Below, piece after piece: positions 17,028 to 24,897 of a stretch of DNA of 64,000 bases. Origin of the DNA: Streptomyces tsukubensis (lineage in GTDB: Bacteria > Actinomycetota > Actinomycetes > Streptomycetales > Streptomycetaceae). The stretch covers positions 6,076,001 to 6,140,000 of the forward strand of contig NZ_CP045178.1 in NCBI RefSeq assembly GCF_009296025.1, read 5' to 3'. Below the pieces are notes generated by a model. That model worked only from the letters and a program-made list of their open reading frames with translations, was not told where the DNA came from and did not search any database. A program made the translations under genes and the position numbers. How positions within the stretch are numbered: the stretch's first letter is position 1; each line of letters opens with the position of its first letter.

Positions 17028-17693
17028 TCAGTGCGGCGGCAGCGTCTCGGTCATGCGCAGTTGGTCGATCACGCTGGCCAGTTGGGCCTCGGCGGCCGCG
17101 TCTGCGGCGGCGGAGTCACCGGCGGTGACGGCGTCGATGATGGCCAGGAGCTGCGGAAGTGACTCCTGCGGGCGCCCCGACCGTAGTGCGAGGCGGAATT
17201 GGAAGCGCACCATCTGCACGTTGAGGCGCTCCAACTGGCGTTTGACGACGGCCTGGCCGCTGAACTCGATGACGAGGTCGTGCAGCTCGCGGTTGAGCGC
17301 GGAGTAGGTGTGGAAGTCCTCCTCGGCCACCGCCGCACGGAGCCGCTCGCCGATCTCGGTCAGCTCGGCGCGCTGCGCCTCAGTCGCGTGCTCGGCCGCC
17401 TTGCGGGCGCACAGGCGCTCCAACGCGGAGCGGCACTCGGTGATCTGGATGGCCTCGTCGACGGAGACCACCCTGATGCTGGCGCCTCGGTTGGGCACCG
17501 TCTCCACCAGGTCGTCGGCGGCCAGGTCGAACAGGGCTTCACGTACGGAGCTGCGGGTCACCCCCAACTGGTCGGCCAGGTCCTGCACGACGAGCCGCTG
17601 TCCCGGCAACAGGTCACCGGCCCACAGGGCTCGCCGGATGTGCGTACTGACGTGAAGCCGCGCGGCCGCCCCTCTGATCTGCGTGCTGGTCAC
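17028..17693 (-). CDS. GntR-family transcriptional regulator (FadR/FCD subfamily)
   Basis: A 221-residue regulator. The N-terminal winged helix (about 10-75) has LADQLGVTRSSVREALFDLAADDLV. The all-helical FCD ligand domain (about 85-215) has the metal/ligand residues in EITECRSALERLCARKAA, NRELHDLVIEF and RRxxxQxxR-like positions. FCD members bind small carboxylic acids and repress catabolic operons. It diverges from the amidohydrolase/Pht5-like/symporter operon, its likely target. I prefer GTG 17693, preceded by GAGAGAGGGACC; the ATG at 17732 is also possible and would add 13 residues. Confidence 0.88.
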   Translation of the reverse strand: MTSTQIRGAAARLHVSTHIRRALWAGDLLPGQRLVVQDLADQLGVTRSSVREALFDLAADDLVETVPNRGASIRVVSVDEAIQITECRSALERLCARKAAEHATEAQRAELTEIGERLRAAVAEEDFHTYSALNRELHDLVIEFSGQAVVKRQLERLNVQMVRFQFRLALRSGRPQESLPQLLAIIDAVTAGDSAAADAAAEAQLASVIDQLRMTETLPPH

Positions 17694-17800
17694 CTGCGCT
17701 GGTCCCTCTCTCGCGGATCCGTCCGTCGGCATCCTGTTTCCGCGGACCGCCGAGCGCGGACCGCGGACCGCCGACGCGGTGGCCGACTCTATCAGCAGCG

Positions 17801-17884
17801 ATATTTTCAGCGAATATTTCGCAAATGATTCCGGCCGGAGCGGGGGAGGCCGCGCCAGACCTTCGGCAGGATCGCTGAAAATAT
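17801..17884. promoter_or_regulatory. AT-rich inverted repeats, probable GntR operator region
   Basis: ATATTTTCAGCG (17801-17812) and its exact complement CGCTGAAAATAT (17873-17884) stand 60 bp apart. AAATGATT occurs as a direct repeat at 17823-17830 and 17893-17900. This AT-rich island in the divergent promoter region of the GntR gene and the catabolic operon looks like a paired operator allowing looping. Confidence 0.5.
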
Positions 17885-18003
17885 TGTCACCAAAATGATT
17901 GACCATGTCTGCGACACCCGGTTAGCGTCCCGCTTCGTGCGTACTGCGACCCGTACGCCCAGCACGGCAGCCCGACCGCGACGGAAAAGGACATGGCACT
18001 CTC

Positions 18004-18870
18004 ATGTTGGTGATCGACAGTCACACCCACGTCATCTCGACCGATACCGAGCGCTGGCCGACCGCACCGATCGGCGGACGCCGGTCGCAGTGGTCGCAGG
18101 CCCGTCCGGTGGACATCGACGGGCTCGTCCGGGCACTGGACGACGCCGGTATCGCCAGGGCGGTGGTGGTGCAGGCCTCGACGGTGTACGGCCACGACAA
18201 CCGCTACGTCGTCGAGGCGGTGCGGGCCCACCCCGACCGGTTCATCGGCGTGTACTCGATCGACGCCCTGGCACCCGACGCCGTCGAGCGCATCAGACAC
18301 TGGCAGGGCGAGGGCCTCGCCGGATTCCGGCTGTTCACCACCGGCACCACGATGCCCGGTCAGTCGGACGGGCTGGGCCACGAGGACTCCTGTCCTGCCT
18401 GGGCCCACGCCGAGGAACAGGGCATACCGGTCTGCTTGCAGATGACGGCCCAAGGGCTGCCCGTCCTCCGCGGACTGCTGGAACGCTTTCCCGGGGTGCG
18501 GGTACTGCTTGACCACTGTGCCCGCCCCGACCTGTCCGACGGACCGCCCTACCGGCGCGCCGAGGACCTGTTCCGCATGGCGGCCTTCCCCGGCGTCCAC
18601 CTCAAGCTCACCCACCGGGCGCTGGACGCGGCGGACCAGGGCGCGTCCACCCGCGCCGGGTTCCTGGCGGACCTGGTCTCCGCGTTCGGGGCCGACCGAA
18701 TCGCCTGGGGTTCCAACTTCCCCGCGGCGCAGGGCACACCGGCCGACCTCCTGGCGCAGGCACGCGAGGCGGCTTCTGGCCTGCCGGAGGCCGACCAGGA
18801 GCTGATCCTCGGTGGTACGACCGCCGCGTTCTACACCCCCGTCGCGACGGCGGGAGGACCCCGTGGCTGA
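18004..18870 (+). CDS. Amidohydrolase-2 family hydrolase (PDC lactonase-like)
   Basis: A 288-residue TIM-barrel metal-dependent hydrolase. The first strand carries the metal-binding HxH in VIDSHTHV (7-9). Later metal/active-site positions are in LLDHCARPD and the final-strand WGSNFP. Relatives are lactonases such as 2-pyrone-4,6-dicarboxylate and fuconolactone hydrolases, which act on aromatic or sugar lactone intermediates. First gene of a three-gene operon; its TGA overlaps the next GTG by 8 bp. The substrate is unknown, but a symporter for dicarboxylates two genes on suggests a carboxylate-bearing compound. Confidence 0.82.
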   Translation: MLVIDSHTHVISTDTERWPTAPIGGRRSQWSQARPVDIDGLVRALDDAGIARAVVVQASTVYGHDNRYVVEAVRAHPDRFIGVYSIDALAPDAVERIRHWQGEGLAGFRLFTTGTTMPGQSDGLGHEDSCPAWAHAEEQGIPVCLQMTAQGLPVLRGLLERFPGVRVLLDHCARPDLSDGPPYRRAEDLFRMAAFPGVHLKLTHRALDAADQGASTRAGFLADLVSAFGADRIAWGSNFPAAQGTPADLLAQAREAASGLPEADQELILGGTTAAFYTPVATAGGPRG

Positions 18871-19759
18871 ACCCCCCGTGCTCCGCACCGTCCTGGGCGA
18901 CCACCCGCACACGGCCCCGTTGAAGAACGGTGACATCGACAGTGCGCGGGTGCGACTTGACTTCCTTCCCGTCTCGCCCATCCACCGGGCGTTCGCGCCG
19001 ATGGTGCGCGAGGAGGCGTACGACCTCTGCGAGTTGGCCGTCGTGACCGCGTTGCAGGCCATCGCGTACGGCCGTCCCGTGGTGCTGCTGCCCGCCGTGG
19101 TGGCCGCCCGGTTCCAGCGCGGCTGTCTCATCGCCCACGCCTCACGCCCCGTACGCCCCGAGGACCTCAAGGGCGGACGCGTCGGGGTGCGGTCCTTCAC
19201 CCAGACCACCGGTATGTGGGTGCGCGCCCACCTCGCGGAGGACTACGGCCTGGCGGCGCGGGACACGCGCTGGATCACCCGCGAGGGCGCGCACGTCGCC
19301 GAGTACACCGACCCGGCGTTCGTCACTCGCACCCCGGGCACCGCGGGCCTCCCCGACCTGCTGCGCGAGGGACACGTGGACGCCGCGGTCCTCGGCAACG
19401 ACCTGCCCGAGGGCGACGAGTTCGTGCCCGTGTTCCCCGACGCCGCCGCCCGCGACGGACAGTGGTGGGGGCGGCACGGCTTCATGCCGATCAACCACAT
19501 GGTGGCCGTGGCCGCTTCGACCTGCCGCGAGAACGCCTCCGCCGTGCGTGCGGGGTACGAGCTGCTGCGGCGCGCGGCCGCCTCTGTGGAGCGCCCGGAC
19601 GGCGTACCCAACCCCACGATGTTCGGGTTCGAGCGACTCAGGGAGCCCCTCGCGTCGGTGATCGACGCCTGTCTCGCCCAGCGGCTGCTGCCTAGGCGGC
19701 TCAGCGAGGAAGAGGTCTTCGGCCCGGCCAGGGAGGTGCTCGAAAGCGCCGGGGACTGA
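18863..19759 (+). CDS. Pht5-like (4,5-dihydroxyphthalate decarboxylase family) protein
   Basis: A 298-residue protein with the two-lobed substrate-binding fold shared by SsuA/THI5 binding proteins and 4,5-dihydroxyphthalate decarboxylase. Family-like words are DLCELAVVTALQAIA (about 60), RPEDLKGGRVGVRSFTQTTGMWVR (split around 110-135) and GRHGFMPINHMVAV. There is no signal peptide, so it is a cytoplasmic enzyme rather than a binding protein. With the amidohydrolase it may form a short route for an aromatic or pyrone carboxylate; the exact reaction is inference. GTG start at 18863, with GGGAGGACC just upstream. Confidence 0.72.
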   Translation: MAEPPVLRTVLGDHPHTAPLKNGDIDSARVRLDFLPVSPIHRAFAPMVREEAYDLCELAVVTALQAIAYGRPVVLLPAVVAARFQRGCLIAHASRPVRPEDLKGGRVGVRSFTQTTGMWVRAHLAEDYGLAARDTRWITREGAHVAEYTDPAFVTRTPGTAGLPDLLREGHVDAAVLGNDLPEGDEFVPVFPDAAARDGQWWGRHGFMPINHMVAVAASTCRENASAVRAGYELLRRAAASVERPDGVPNPTMFGFERLREPLASVIDACLAQRLLPRRLSEEEVFGPAREVLESAGD

Positions 19760-19822
19760 CCCGACGCGCGTGGCCCTCGACCCCCCCTGTCGGCACCGGA
19801 GATTCAACGGAGAAACCGGACG

Positions 19823-21148
19823 ATGAGCGATACCACTTCCACGGGTGCCCCCACCGGGGCGGGCACTCCGGCGCAGGACACGAGAGAACGCCCGCCGTTC
19901 TACCGCGACTTGGCCTTCCAGGTGCTCGCCGGAGTCGCGCTCGGCGTGCTCGTGGGCGCGCTGGCGCCCTCGGTCGGACAGCACGCGCAGTTCCTCGGTG
20001 ACATCTTCATCCACCTGATCCAGATGGTCGTCGGACTGATCATCTTCTGTACGGTGACGCACGGCATCGCCAGCGTGCGTGACCTGGGCAAGGTGGGCCG
20101 CATCGCGATCAGGTCGCTGGTGTACTTCGAGGTCATCACCACGATCGCGCTCGTGATCGCGCTGGTCGCGGTCAATGTGCTCAAACCCGGCTCGGGCATG
20201 CACATCGACCCGTCATCCCTGCACGCGGGTTCCGCCGCCACCGCGCCCGCGAAGTCCGAGGGGTTCGACGACTTCCTCGTCGGCCTGGTGCCGACCTCGG
20301 CGGTACAGGCTTTCGCCGAGAGCAGCATCCTGCAGATCCTGGTCTTCTCCGTGCTGTTCGCCTGCGGGCTGGCTTCCGTGGGGGAGAGGGCTAAGCCGGT
20401 GCTCGACATCGTGTCGACGGTGCAGCAGGCGCTCTTCTGGATCATCCGCAAGGTGATGCGCATCGCCCCGCTGGCGGCGTTCGGCGCCATCGGCTACACC
20501 GTGTCCGAGTACGGCCTGGGAACGCTGCTCTCACTCGGCCGGCTGGTGGCGGTGTTCTACCTGATCGTGGTGCTGTTCTTCGTGCTGGTCCTGTGGCCGG
20601 TCTCGCGGTACGCGGGGGTGAGCCTGCTGAAGCTGCTGCGCTACTTCCGCGCGGAACTGGTGCTGGTACTCGGCACCAGCTCGTCGGAGAGCGTCTTCCC
20701 CCAGCTGACGGCCAAGCTGAAGAACCTCGGGGTGGACGAACCCGTGGTGGGCCTGGTGCTGCCGACGGCCTACAGCTTCAACCACGACGGCACGTGCCTC
20801 TACTTCGCCGCGGTGAGCGTCTTCCTCGGCCAGGCCACCGGCGCGGACCTGAGCTGGTCGGCTCAGCTCGGCCTGCTGCTGGTGCTGCTGCTCACCTCCA
20901 AGGGCGGCGCCGGGGTGTCCGGATCGGCCATCGCCGTGCTGGCACTGACGCTGAGCGCGACCCACACGATCCCCGTCAGCAGCATCGCCCTGGTCCTCGG
21001 GGTGCACAGCATCCTCTCGGCCGCCTTCGTCTTCACCAACATCGCCGGAAACTGCGTGGCCACGCTCGTCGTCGGCAAATGGGAGAAGGCGATAGACCGA
21101 GAACGGCTGCGCACGCAGCTCGACAGCGGATACCGGGCGGCCGCGTAG
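19823..21148 (+). CDS. dctA: Dicarboxylate/amino acid:cation symporter (DctA/GltP family)
   Basis: A 441-residue membrane transporter of the DAACS family with eight helices and two re-entrant loops. Signature words are present: the serine-rich loop LGTSSSESVFPQL, YSFNHDGTCLYFA, the second hairpin SKGGAGVSGSA, and NIAGNCVATLVVGKWE. It takes up dicarboxylates such as succinate or related compounds with protons or sodium. Third gene of the GntR-controlled operon, 63 bp after the Pht5-like gene. It probably imports the substrate used by the two enzymes. Confidence 0.9.
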   Translation: MSDTTSTGAPTGAGTPAQDTRERPPFYRDLAFQVLAGVALGVLVGALAPSVGQHAQFLGDIFIHLIQMVVGLIIFCTVTHGIASVRDLGKVGRIAIRSLVYFEVITTIALVIALVAVNVLKPGSGMHIDPSSLHAGSAATAPAKSEGFDDFLVGLVPTSAVQAFAESSILQILVFSVLFACGLASVGERAKPVLDIVSTVQQALFWIIRKVMRIAPLAAFGAIGYTVSEYGLGTLLSLGRLVAVFYLIVVLFFVLVLWPVSRYAGVSLLKLLRYFRAELVLVLGTSSSESVFPQLTAKLKNLGVDEPVVGLVLPTAYSFNHDGTCLYFAAVSVFLGQATGADLSWSAQLGLLLVLLLTSKGGAGVSGSAIAVLALTLSATHTIPVSSIALVLGVHSILSAAFVFTNIAGNCVATLVVGKWEKAIDRERLRTQLDSGYRAAA

Positions 21149-21160
21149 CGCGGAGGCCGA

Positions 21161-21196
21161 GGCCAGGGGCTGCCTTCGATGTGGCTTCCCCTGGCC
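21161..21196. terminator. Hairpin after the symporter gene
   Basis: GGCCAGGGG (21161-21169) pairs exactly with CCCCTGGCC (21188-21196). It lies between the convergent symporter and monooxygenase genes. Confidence 0.65.
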
Positions 21197-21230
21197 CTGC
21201 CGCCCCTCGCCCCTGCGGGGGCGGGGCGCC

Positions 21231-21554
21231 TCAGCGTGGTGTGACCTCCGACATGGCGGACCAGCCTGTCTCAGGGGTCTCCACGTTGATGATCTCCGGG
21301 GTGGACTCCACGATGTCCGGCATCCAGGACATGGCCGTCCTGAAGTGGTCGGACTCCACGTGCCTTCGTCCGGCCTCCGGGGAGGCGAACGCCTCAAGGA
21401 GGACGAAGCGGTGCGGATTCTCCGTGTCGCGTGACCAGTCGAAGAACACGTTGCCCTCCTCCGCGCGGGTCGCCTCGGTGAACTCCTTGGTCATGGTCAG
21501 CCACTGGTCGCTGTGGTGGGGGCGGACCGTGAAGCGTACGGCGATGAAGATCAT
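21231..21554 (-). CDS. Antibiotic biosynthesis monooxygenase-domain protein (YgiN/LsrG-like)
   Basis: A 107-residue single ABM ferredoxin-like domain: FIAVRFTVRPHHSDQWL, then the FFDWSRDTENPHRFVLLEAFAS core and HVESDHF. These small dimeric proteins act as quinol monooxygenases, polyketide oxygenases or isomerases. ATG 21554 has GTAAGGAGCAC upstream. It is convergent with the symporter operon and probably alone. The substrate cannot be predicted. Confidence 0.85.
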   Translation of the reverse strand: MIFIAVRFTVRPHHSDQWLTMTKEFTEATRAEEGNVFFDWSRDTENPHRFVLLEAFASPEAGRRHVESDHFRTAMSWMPDIVESTPEIINVETPETGWSAMSEVTPR

Positions 21555-21977
21555 GGGGATGTGCTCCTTACCGGGTCGGGGGGGATCAAGGCCCGGGGAG
21601 GCCAGTGCCCCGGGTCCGTCAGGGTCCAGGGTGTCAGGGCGGGGCGCGCCCCCTCGTTCTGGGTGACGAGGCGGGTCAGCAGGGCCACGTTCAGGGCGAT
21701 GACCACGGCGCCGATGACTCGGGCGGCCGACTCGTCCAGCGGCGTGCCCCGTCCTCGACCGGCCGACCGACGCGCCACCCGGGCACCCCGATGAGCCTGA
21801 TCCTGACGGACTCCAAGGGCCCGGTACACGAACGCAGAGTCGGCGACCCGGCACTGAGCCGCCACCTCGACGCCCCTCCCACCAGTATCAGTACGACACC
21901 GAAGGGGTGGGAGCCGGTCCTGAGGTGGCCCGTTCCCACGGGGAGTACCGGCTGCGCGGCGGGCTCTACGAGATGGG
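21555..21977. other. Intergenic region with possible coding fragments
   Basis: No intact gene. On the minus strand about 21575-21745, a frame holds a transmembrane-like stretch (VIGAVVIALNVALLTRLVTQ) resembling the last helix of a transporter such as an Nramp protein, without a start. On the plus strand about 21900-21975, a frame reads EVARSHGEYRLRGGLYEMGY with good codon bias. Both may be gene debris. Confidence 0.3.
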
Positions 21978-22403
21978 CTACGTGGTGACCCAGGCGGTGG
22001 GTGTGACGTGTGTGGTCGGTGCCAGGGTGCGCAGGACATCGAATTCGTTGCCCTCAGGGTCGGCCAGGACCACCCAGCTGCGGGCGGGGCCCTGGCCCAC
22101 GTCCACCTTGGCGGCGCCGAGACCGAGCAGTCTGGTGACCTCGTCGTCGGTGCCGGCGTCGACGGGGCTCACGTCGAGGTGCAGCCGGTTCTTCACGGCC
22201 TTGCCCTCGGGCACCCGTATGAAGACCATCGTCGGCGGCATCGGGCCGGTCAGGACGGCCTCGACGGTCGGCTCCCAGGAGGAGATCTCGACTTTGCCCT
22301 CGCTCCGTTCGAGCACCGTGTATCCCAGGACCGCGCACCAGAAGGCCGCGAGCCGCTCCGGATCGTGGCAGTCGACGACCAACTCGGTGAATCTGCTTGT
22401 CAT
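21978..22403 (-). CDS. VOC-family (glyoxalase-like) protein
   Basis: A 141-residue vicinal-oxygen-chelate protein with paired beta-alpha-beta-beta-beta units: FTELVVDCHDPERLAAFWCAVLGY at the start (split motif), NRLHLDVSP in the middle and VVLADPEGNEFDVL at the end. This Glyoxalase_6-type subgroup often lacks full metal ligands, and many members bind drugs or small substrates. Its ATG overlaps the end of the upstream gene by 4 bp. Confidence 0.86.
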   Translation of the reverse strand: MTSRFTELVVDCHDPERLAAFWCAVLGYTVLERSEGKVEISSWEPTVEAVLTGPMPPTMVFIRVPEGKAVKNRLHLDVSPVDAGTDDEVTRLLGLGAAKVDVGQGPARSWVVLADPEGNEFDVLRTLAPTTHVTPTAWVTT

Positions 22404-22792
22404 GACCGTTCTTTCGCCAGGTCGGTGGTCGTGGTGGAGACGGGGACGCTGAGGATACCGTCGAACACGTCGAGGACGGGGGTCTCCAGACAGATGTGCT
22501 GCATCCGGACGCGGTCGGGGCCGTTGAGACCCTCCGCTCGGGCCTGACGGAGATCGGCGACGGCCGGGCCGAGGCCGCTGTCGGCGAAGGCCGCCTCGAT
22601 GCTTCCGGGCACGGGCGGCTCCAGCGGGATGTCGTGGATGCTGAATCCGAAGGCGGCCTCCTCGTCGCGGCGCACGTCGGCGGTGTGGCCGGTGGCGCTG
22701 GCCGGGCCGAGGGCGAAGTACGCGTCACCGAGGGCGTGGTGCAGGTGCTGCCCCATGGGGAGCCCGGTGAGGTGCCCGTATCCGGCTGGCAA
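22400..22792 (-). CDS. Hypothetical protein, possibly 5'-truncated
   Basis: A frame of about 130 codons from a TTG at 22792, overlapping the VOC gene by 4 bp (ATGA), which argues that it is translated. Composition is normal for a Streptomyces gene. There is a His-rich early segment (GQHLHHALGDAYFALG) and an end with HICLETPVLDVFDG. There is no good ribosome site, so the start is uncertain; an inner ATG lies near 22756. It may be the 3' part of a larger lost gene. I do not recognise the family. Confidence 0.45.
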   Translation of the reverse strand: MPAGYGHLTGLPMGQHLHHALGDAYFALGPASATGHTADVRRDEEAAFGFSIHDIPLEPPVPGSIEAAFADSGLGPAVADLRQARAEGLNGPDRVRMQHICLETPVLDVFDGILSVPVSTTTTDLAKERS

Positions 22793-23038
22793 CGTCCGGC
22801 CCTACCCTGCCCGCCGCACCGGGACAGCCCTTTCGAACAGCCCCGGTGCGGCCGCGTCGACCGTGGTCAAGAACGTGGACGTGGTCCGGAGGCCTTCCGC
22901 CGGCAGAGACATACCGGCCGACCCGGCCGGCGACCTCGGCCACGATCAAGACCCGGCTCGCCCTCTCCCGTCGCGCGCACGGCGACACCTGGGACGGCTC
23001 AACTGCCCCGCGCTCAACGGAAGTACGGGAACCTTCAG

Positions 23039-24382
23039 TCACATCTCCCGGTGGCTGACCGTTCGGGACACGACAGGCTCGCCGCGCCCGCCCGCCCGGC
23101 CGGTGGCGGCGGCGGACGGCCGGGCGGCGGGTGCCGTGTCGTCCGCCTCGCGGGGCACGCCGTCGCCGCTGTCCTGTTCCGGCCGGAGGTCAGCACTGGC
23201 GACCGGACGTCGGGGGAAGGCATGACGGCGGGCGCCGGCGATGATGAACCACGCCGCGGCCGCGGGCACGGCGGCGAGAAGCGGCAAGGCCGCCACTCCC
23301 GGACGGTCCAGTACCTGCCCGCCCGCGATGGAACCGCCGCCGATACTGAAGTTGACGCCGATGACGTACAGCGCGGACACCGCGGCCTGGGCCTGTGGGG
23401 CGGCCGTGAGCGCGGCGGACTGCAAGAGGGTGGGCAGACCCGCGAAGAGCAGGCCCCATACGACGACCAGTACGAGACTCACGGACGTGGCCCTGCCCGT
23501 GGCGGCCAGCGCCGCGAATACCAGTGCCAGCGCGCCGGTGAAGAGCAGGGTCGCGCCGCGGGGACGTCGATCGACCAGTACGCCGGTCGCCCACACTCCG
23601 ACGACTCCCGCCAGTCCGAAGGCGAGCAGCGCCGGGCCGGCCCCCGCCCCGCTGACGCCGATGTGCCGCAAGTAGGGCGAGATGTAGGAGTAGAGGCTGA
23701 AGTGGCCGAGCATGACCAAGGTCGTGGCGACGGTGACGGTCAGCACGCCCGGCAGTTTGAGGGCGGCCAGGGCCGTGACCCGCGCCGCCGGTGAGCCCGA
23801 CGTCTCGGGCAGCAGGAGCGGCACAGCGACGAGACAGAGCGCGGCCACCGCGGCGAGCAGGACGAACGCGCCGCGCCAGCCCAGCGCGTTTCCGACGGTG
23901 GTACCCAGCGGCACGCCGAAGGCCAGCGCGGCGGAGTTGCTCGCGAACACGGCGGCGACGGCGCGGCCCGCCCGCTGAGGGGGGACGAGGCGGGTGGCGT
24001 AAACGGGCAGGACCGACCAGAGGACCCCGTGCGTCGAAGCGGCGATCAGGCGGGCGACGACAGCCACAGCGTAGGAAGGGGCCGCGGCGAGCAGCAGATC
24101 GCTCAGCACGAAAACGGCCATGATGACGAGGAGCAGACGCCGCTGCGGCCAGTGCGCGGTTCTGGCCGTGATCGGCAGCGTCACCACCATGATGACGAAG
24201 GCGTACAGGGCCACCAACAGACCGGCCCGCGACTCCGAGACACCCAGGCCGCCGCTGACCTGGGGCAGCAACCCCATGGGCAGGGTCTCCGTGGTGATCG
24301 ACATGAAACCGGCCAGGAACAGGACGGCCAGGCCTGCCCGCCAGGACTGAAGGGGGGACGTGGTGGGAGCAAGGTGGTTCAC
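23039..24382 (-). CDS. MFS drug/metabolite transporter (DHA1 type)
   Basis: A 447-residue major facilitator with 12 hydrophobic segments. The N-terminal half shows the AraJ/PbuE-like pattern FMSITTETLPMGLLPQVSGGLGVSES, then ARTAHWPQRRLLL as the loop 2-3 motif. A polar tail of about 55 residues follows the last helix. It is probably a proton-driven exporter. The GTG start at 24382 has no Shine-Dalgarno and lies only a few bases from a predicted MerR-type promoter, so the mRNA may be leaderless. Divergent from a MerR regulator, its likely activator. Confidence 0.88.
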   Translation of the reverse strand: MNHLAPTTSPLQSWRAGLAVLFLAGFMSITTETLPMGLLPQVSGGLGVSESRAGLLVALYAFVIMVVTLPITARTAHWPQRRLLLVIMAVFVLSDLLLAAAPSYAVAVVARLIAASTHGVLWSVLPVYATRLVPPQRAGRAVAAVFASNSAALAFGVPLGTTVGNALGWRGAFVLLAAVAALCLVAVPLLLPETSGSPAARVTALAALKLPGVLTVTVATTLVMLGHFSLYSYISPYLRHIGVSGAGAGPALLAFGLAGVVGVWATGVLVDRRPRGATLLFTGALALVFAALAATGRATSVSLVLVVVWGLLFAGLPTLLQSAALTAAPQAQAAVSALYVIGVNFSIGGGSIAGGQVLDRPGVAALPLLAAVPAAAAWFIIAGARRHAFPRRPVASADLRPEQDSGDGVPREADDTAPAARPSAAATGRAGGRGEPVVSRTVSHREM

Positions 24383-24390
24383 GGCTGGAA

Positions 24391-24421
24391 CGGTAAACTT
24401 TCACACTGATGTCAAGGTCAA
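24391..24421 (-). promoter_or_regulatory. MerR-type promoter/operator of the MFS gene
   Basis: On the minus strand, TTGACC (24416-24421) and TTACCG (24391-24396) are separated by exactly 19 bp, the overlong spacer typical of MerR-activated promoters. The spacer holds an imperfect dyad CTTGACA/TGTGAAAG. A near copy occurs at 25478-25508. Confidence 0.65.
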
Positions 24422-24427
24422 GAAGTC

Positions 24428-24823
24428 ATGATGACGACGGCGAACAGGATGCGGCTCTTGAAGATCAGTGAGCTTTCTCAGCGCACCGGGATCAGCAGCC
24501 GCTCGCTGCGCTACTACGAGCAGCAGGGCCTGCTCCACCCCGTCCGTCTCCCCAACGGCTACCGGGACTACTCCGAGGAGTCACTCGTGTGCGCCGAGCG
24601 CGTTCGCGACCTGCTCCGTTCCGGCCTCGGCACCGAGGCGATCAAGGACATCGGCTGCTGCTTCACCGGGGCGGGGGAGTCGCTGCGGGCGACGGTGGAC
24701 ACGGATCTCGCCGCCGGCCTGGCCCGCGAGCTGGAGAACATCCAGAGCAGGATCGAGATCCTCGCCCGGCACCGCGACGCCATCCGGTCCCACTTGGCTG
24801 AAGCGCGTCTCGCGGCGGATTGA
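24428..24823 (+). CDS. MerR-family transcriptional regulator
   Basis: A 131-residue regulator. The winged-helix MerR head (about 8-75) has ISELSQRTGISSRSLRYYEQQGLL and PNGYRDYSEES. A coiled-coil dimer helix follows (ARELENIQSRIEILARHRDAI). The effector part is very short, with one Cys pair (GCCFTG). It likely twists and activates the promoter shared with the divergent MFS gene. The start is ATG 24428 or the next ATG; the head is intact either way. Confidence 0.9.
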   Translation: MMTTANRMRLLKISELSQRTGISSRSLRYYEQQGLLHPVRLPNGYRDYSEESLVCAERVRDLLRSGLGTEAIKDIGCCFTGAGESLRATVDTDLAAGLARELENIQSRIEILARHRDAIRSHLAEARLAAD

Positions 24824-24897
24824 GCCCGCACTCGCCCGACGGGCACGCTCTATCGTCGTGCCCGACGTCACCAGCCGAAAGCGGCCCAAGGTTCACT

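Noticed and set aside
17694..17906. Longer GntR protein starting near 17906
   Set aside because: The extra residues cross the AT-rich operator region and have no family similarity; ribosome sites favour 17693 or 17732.
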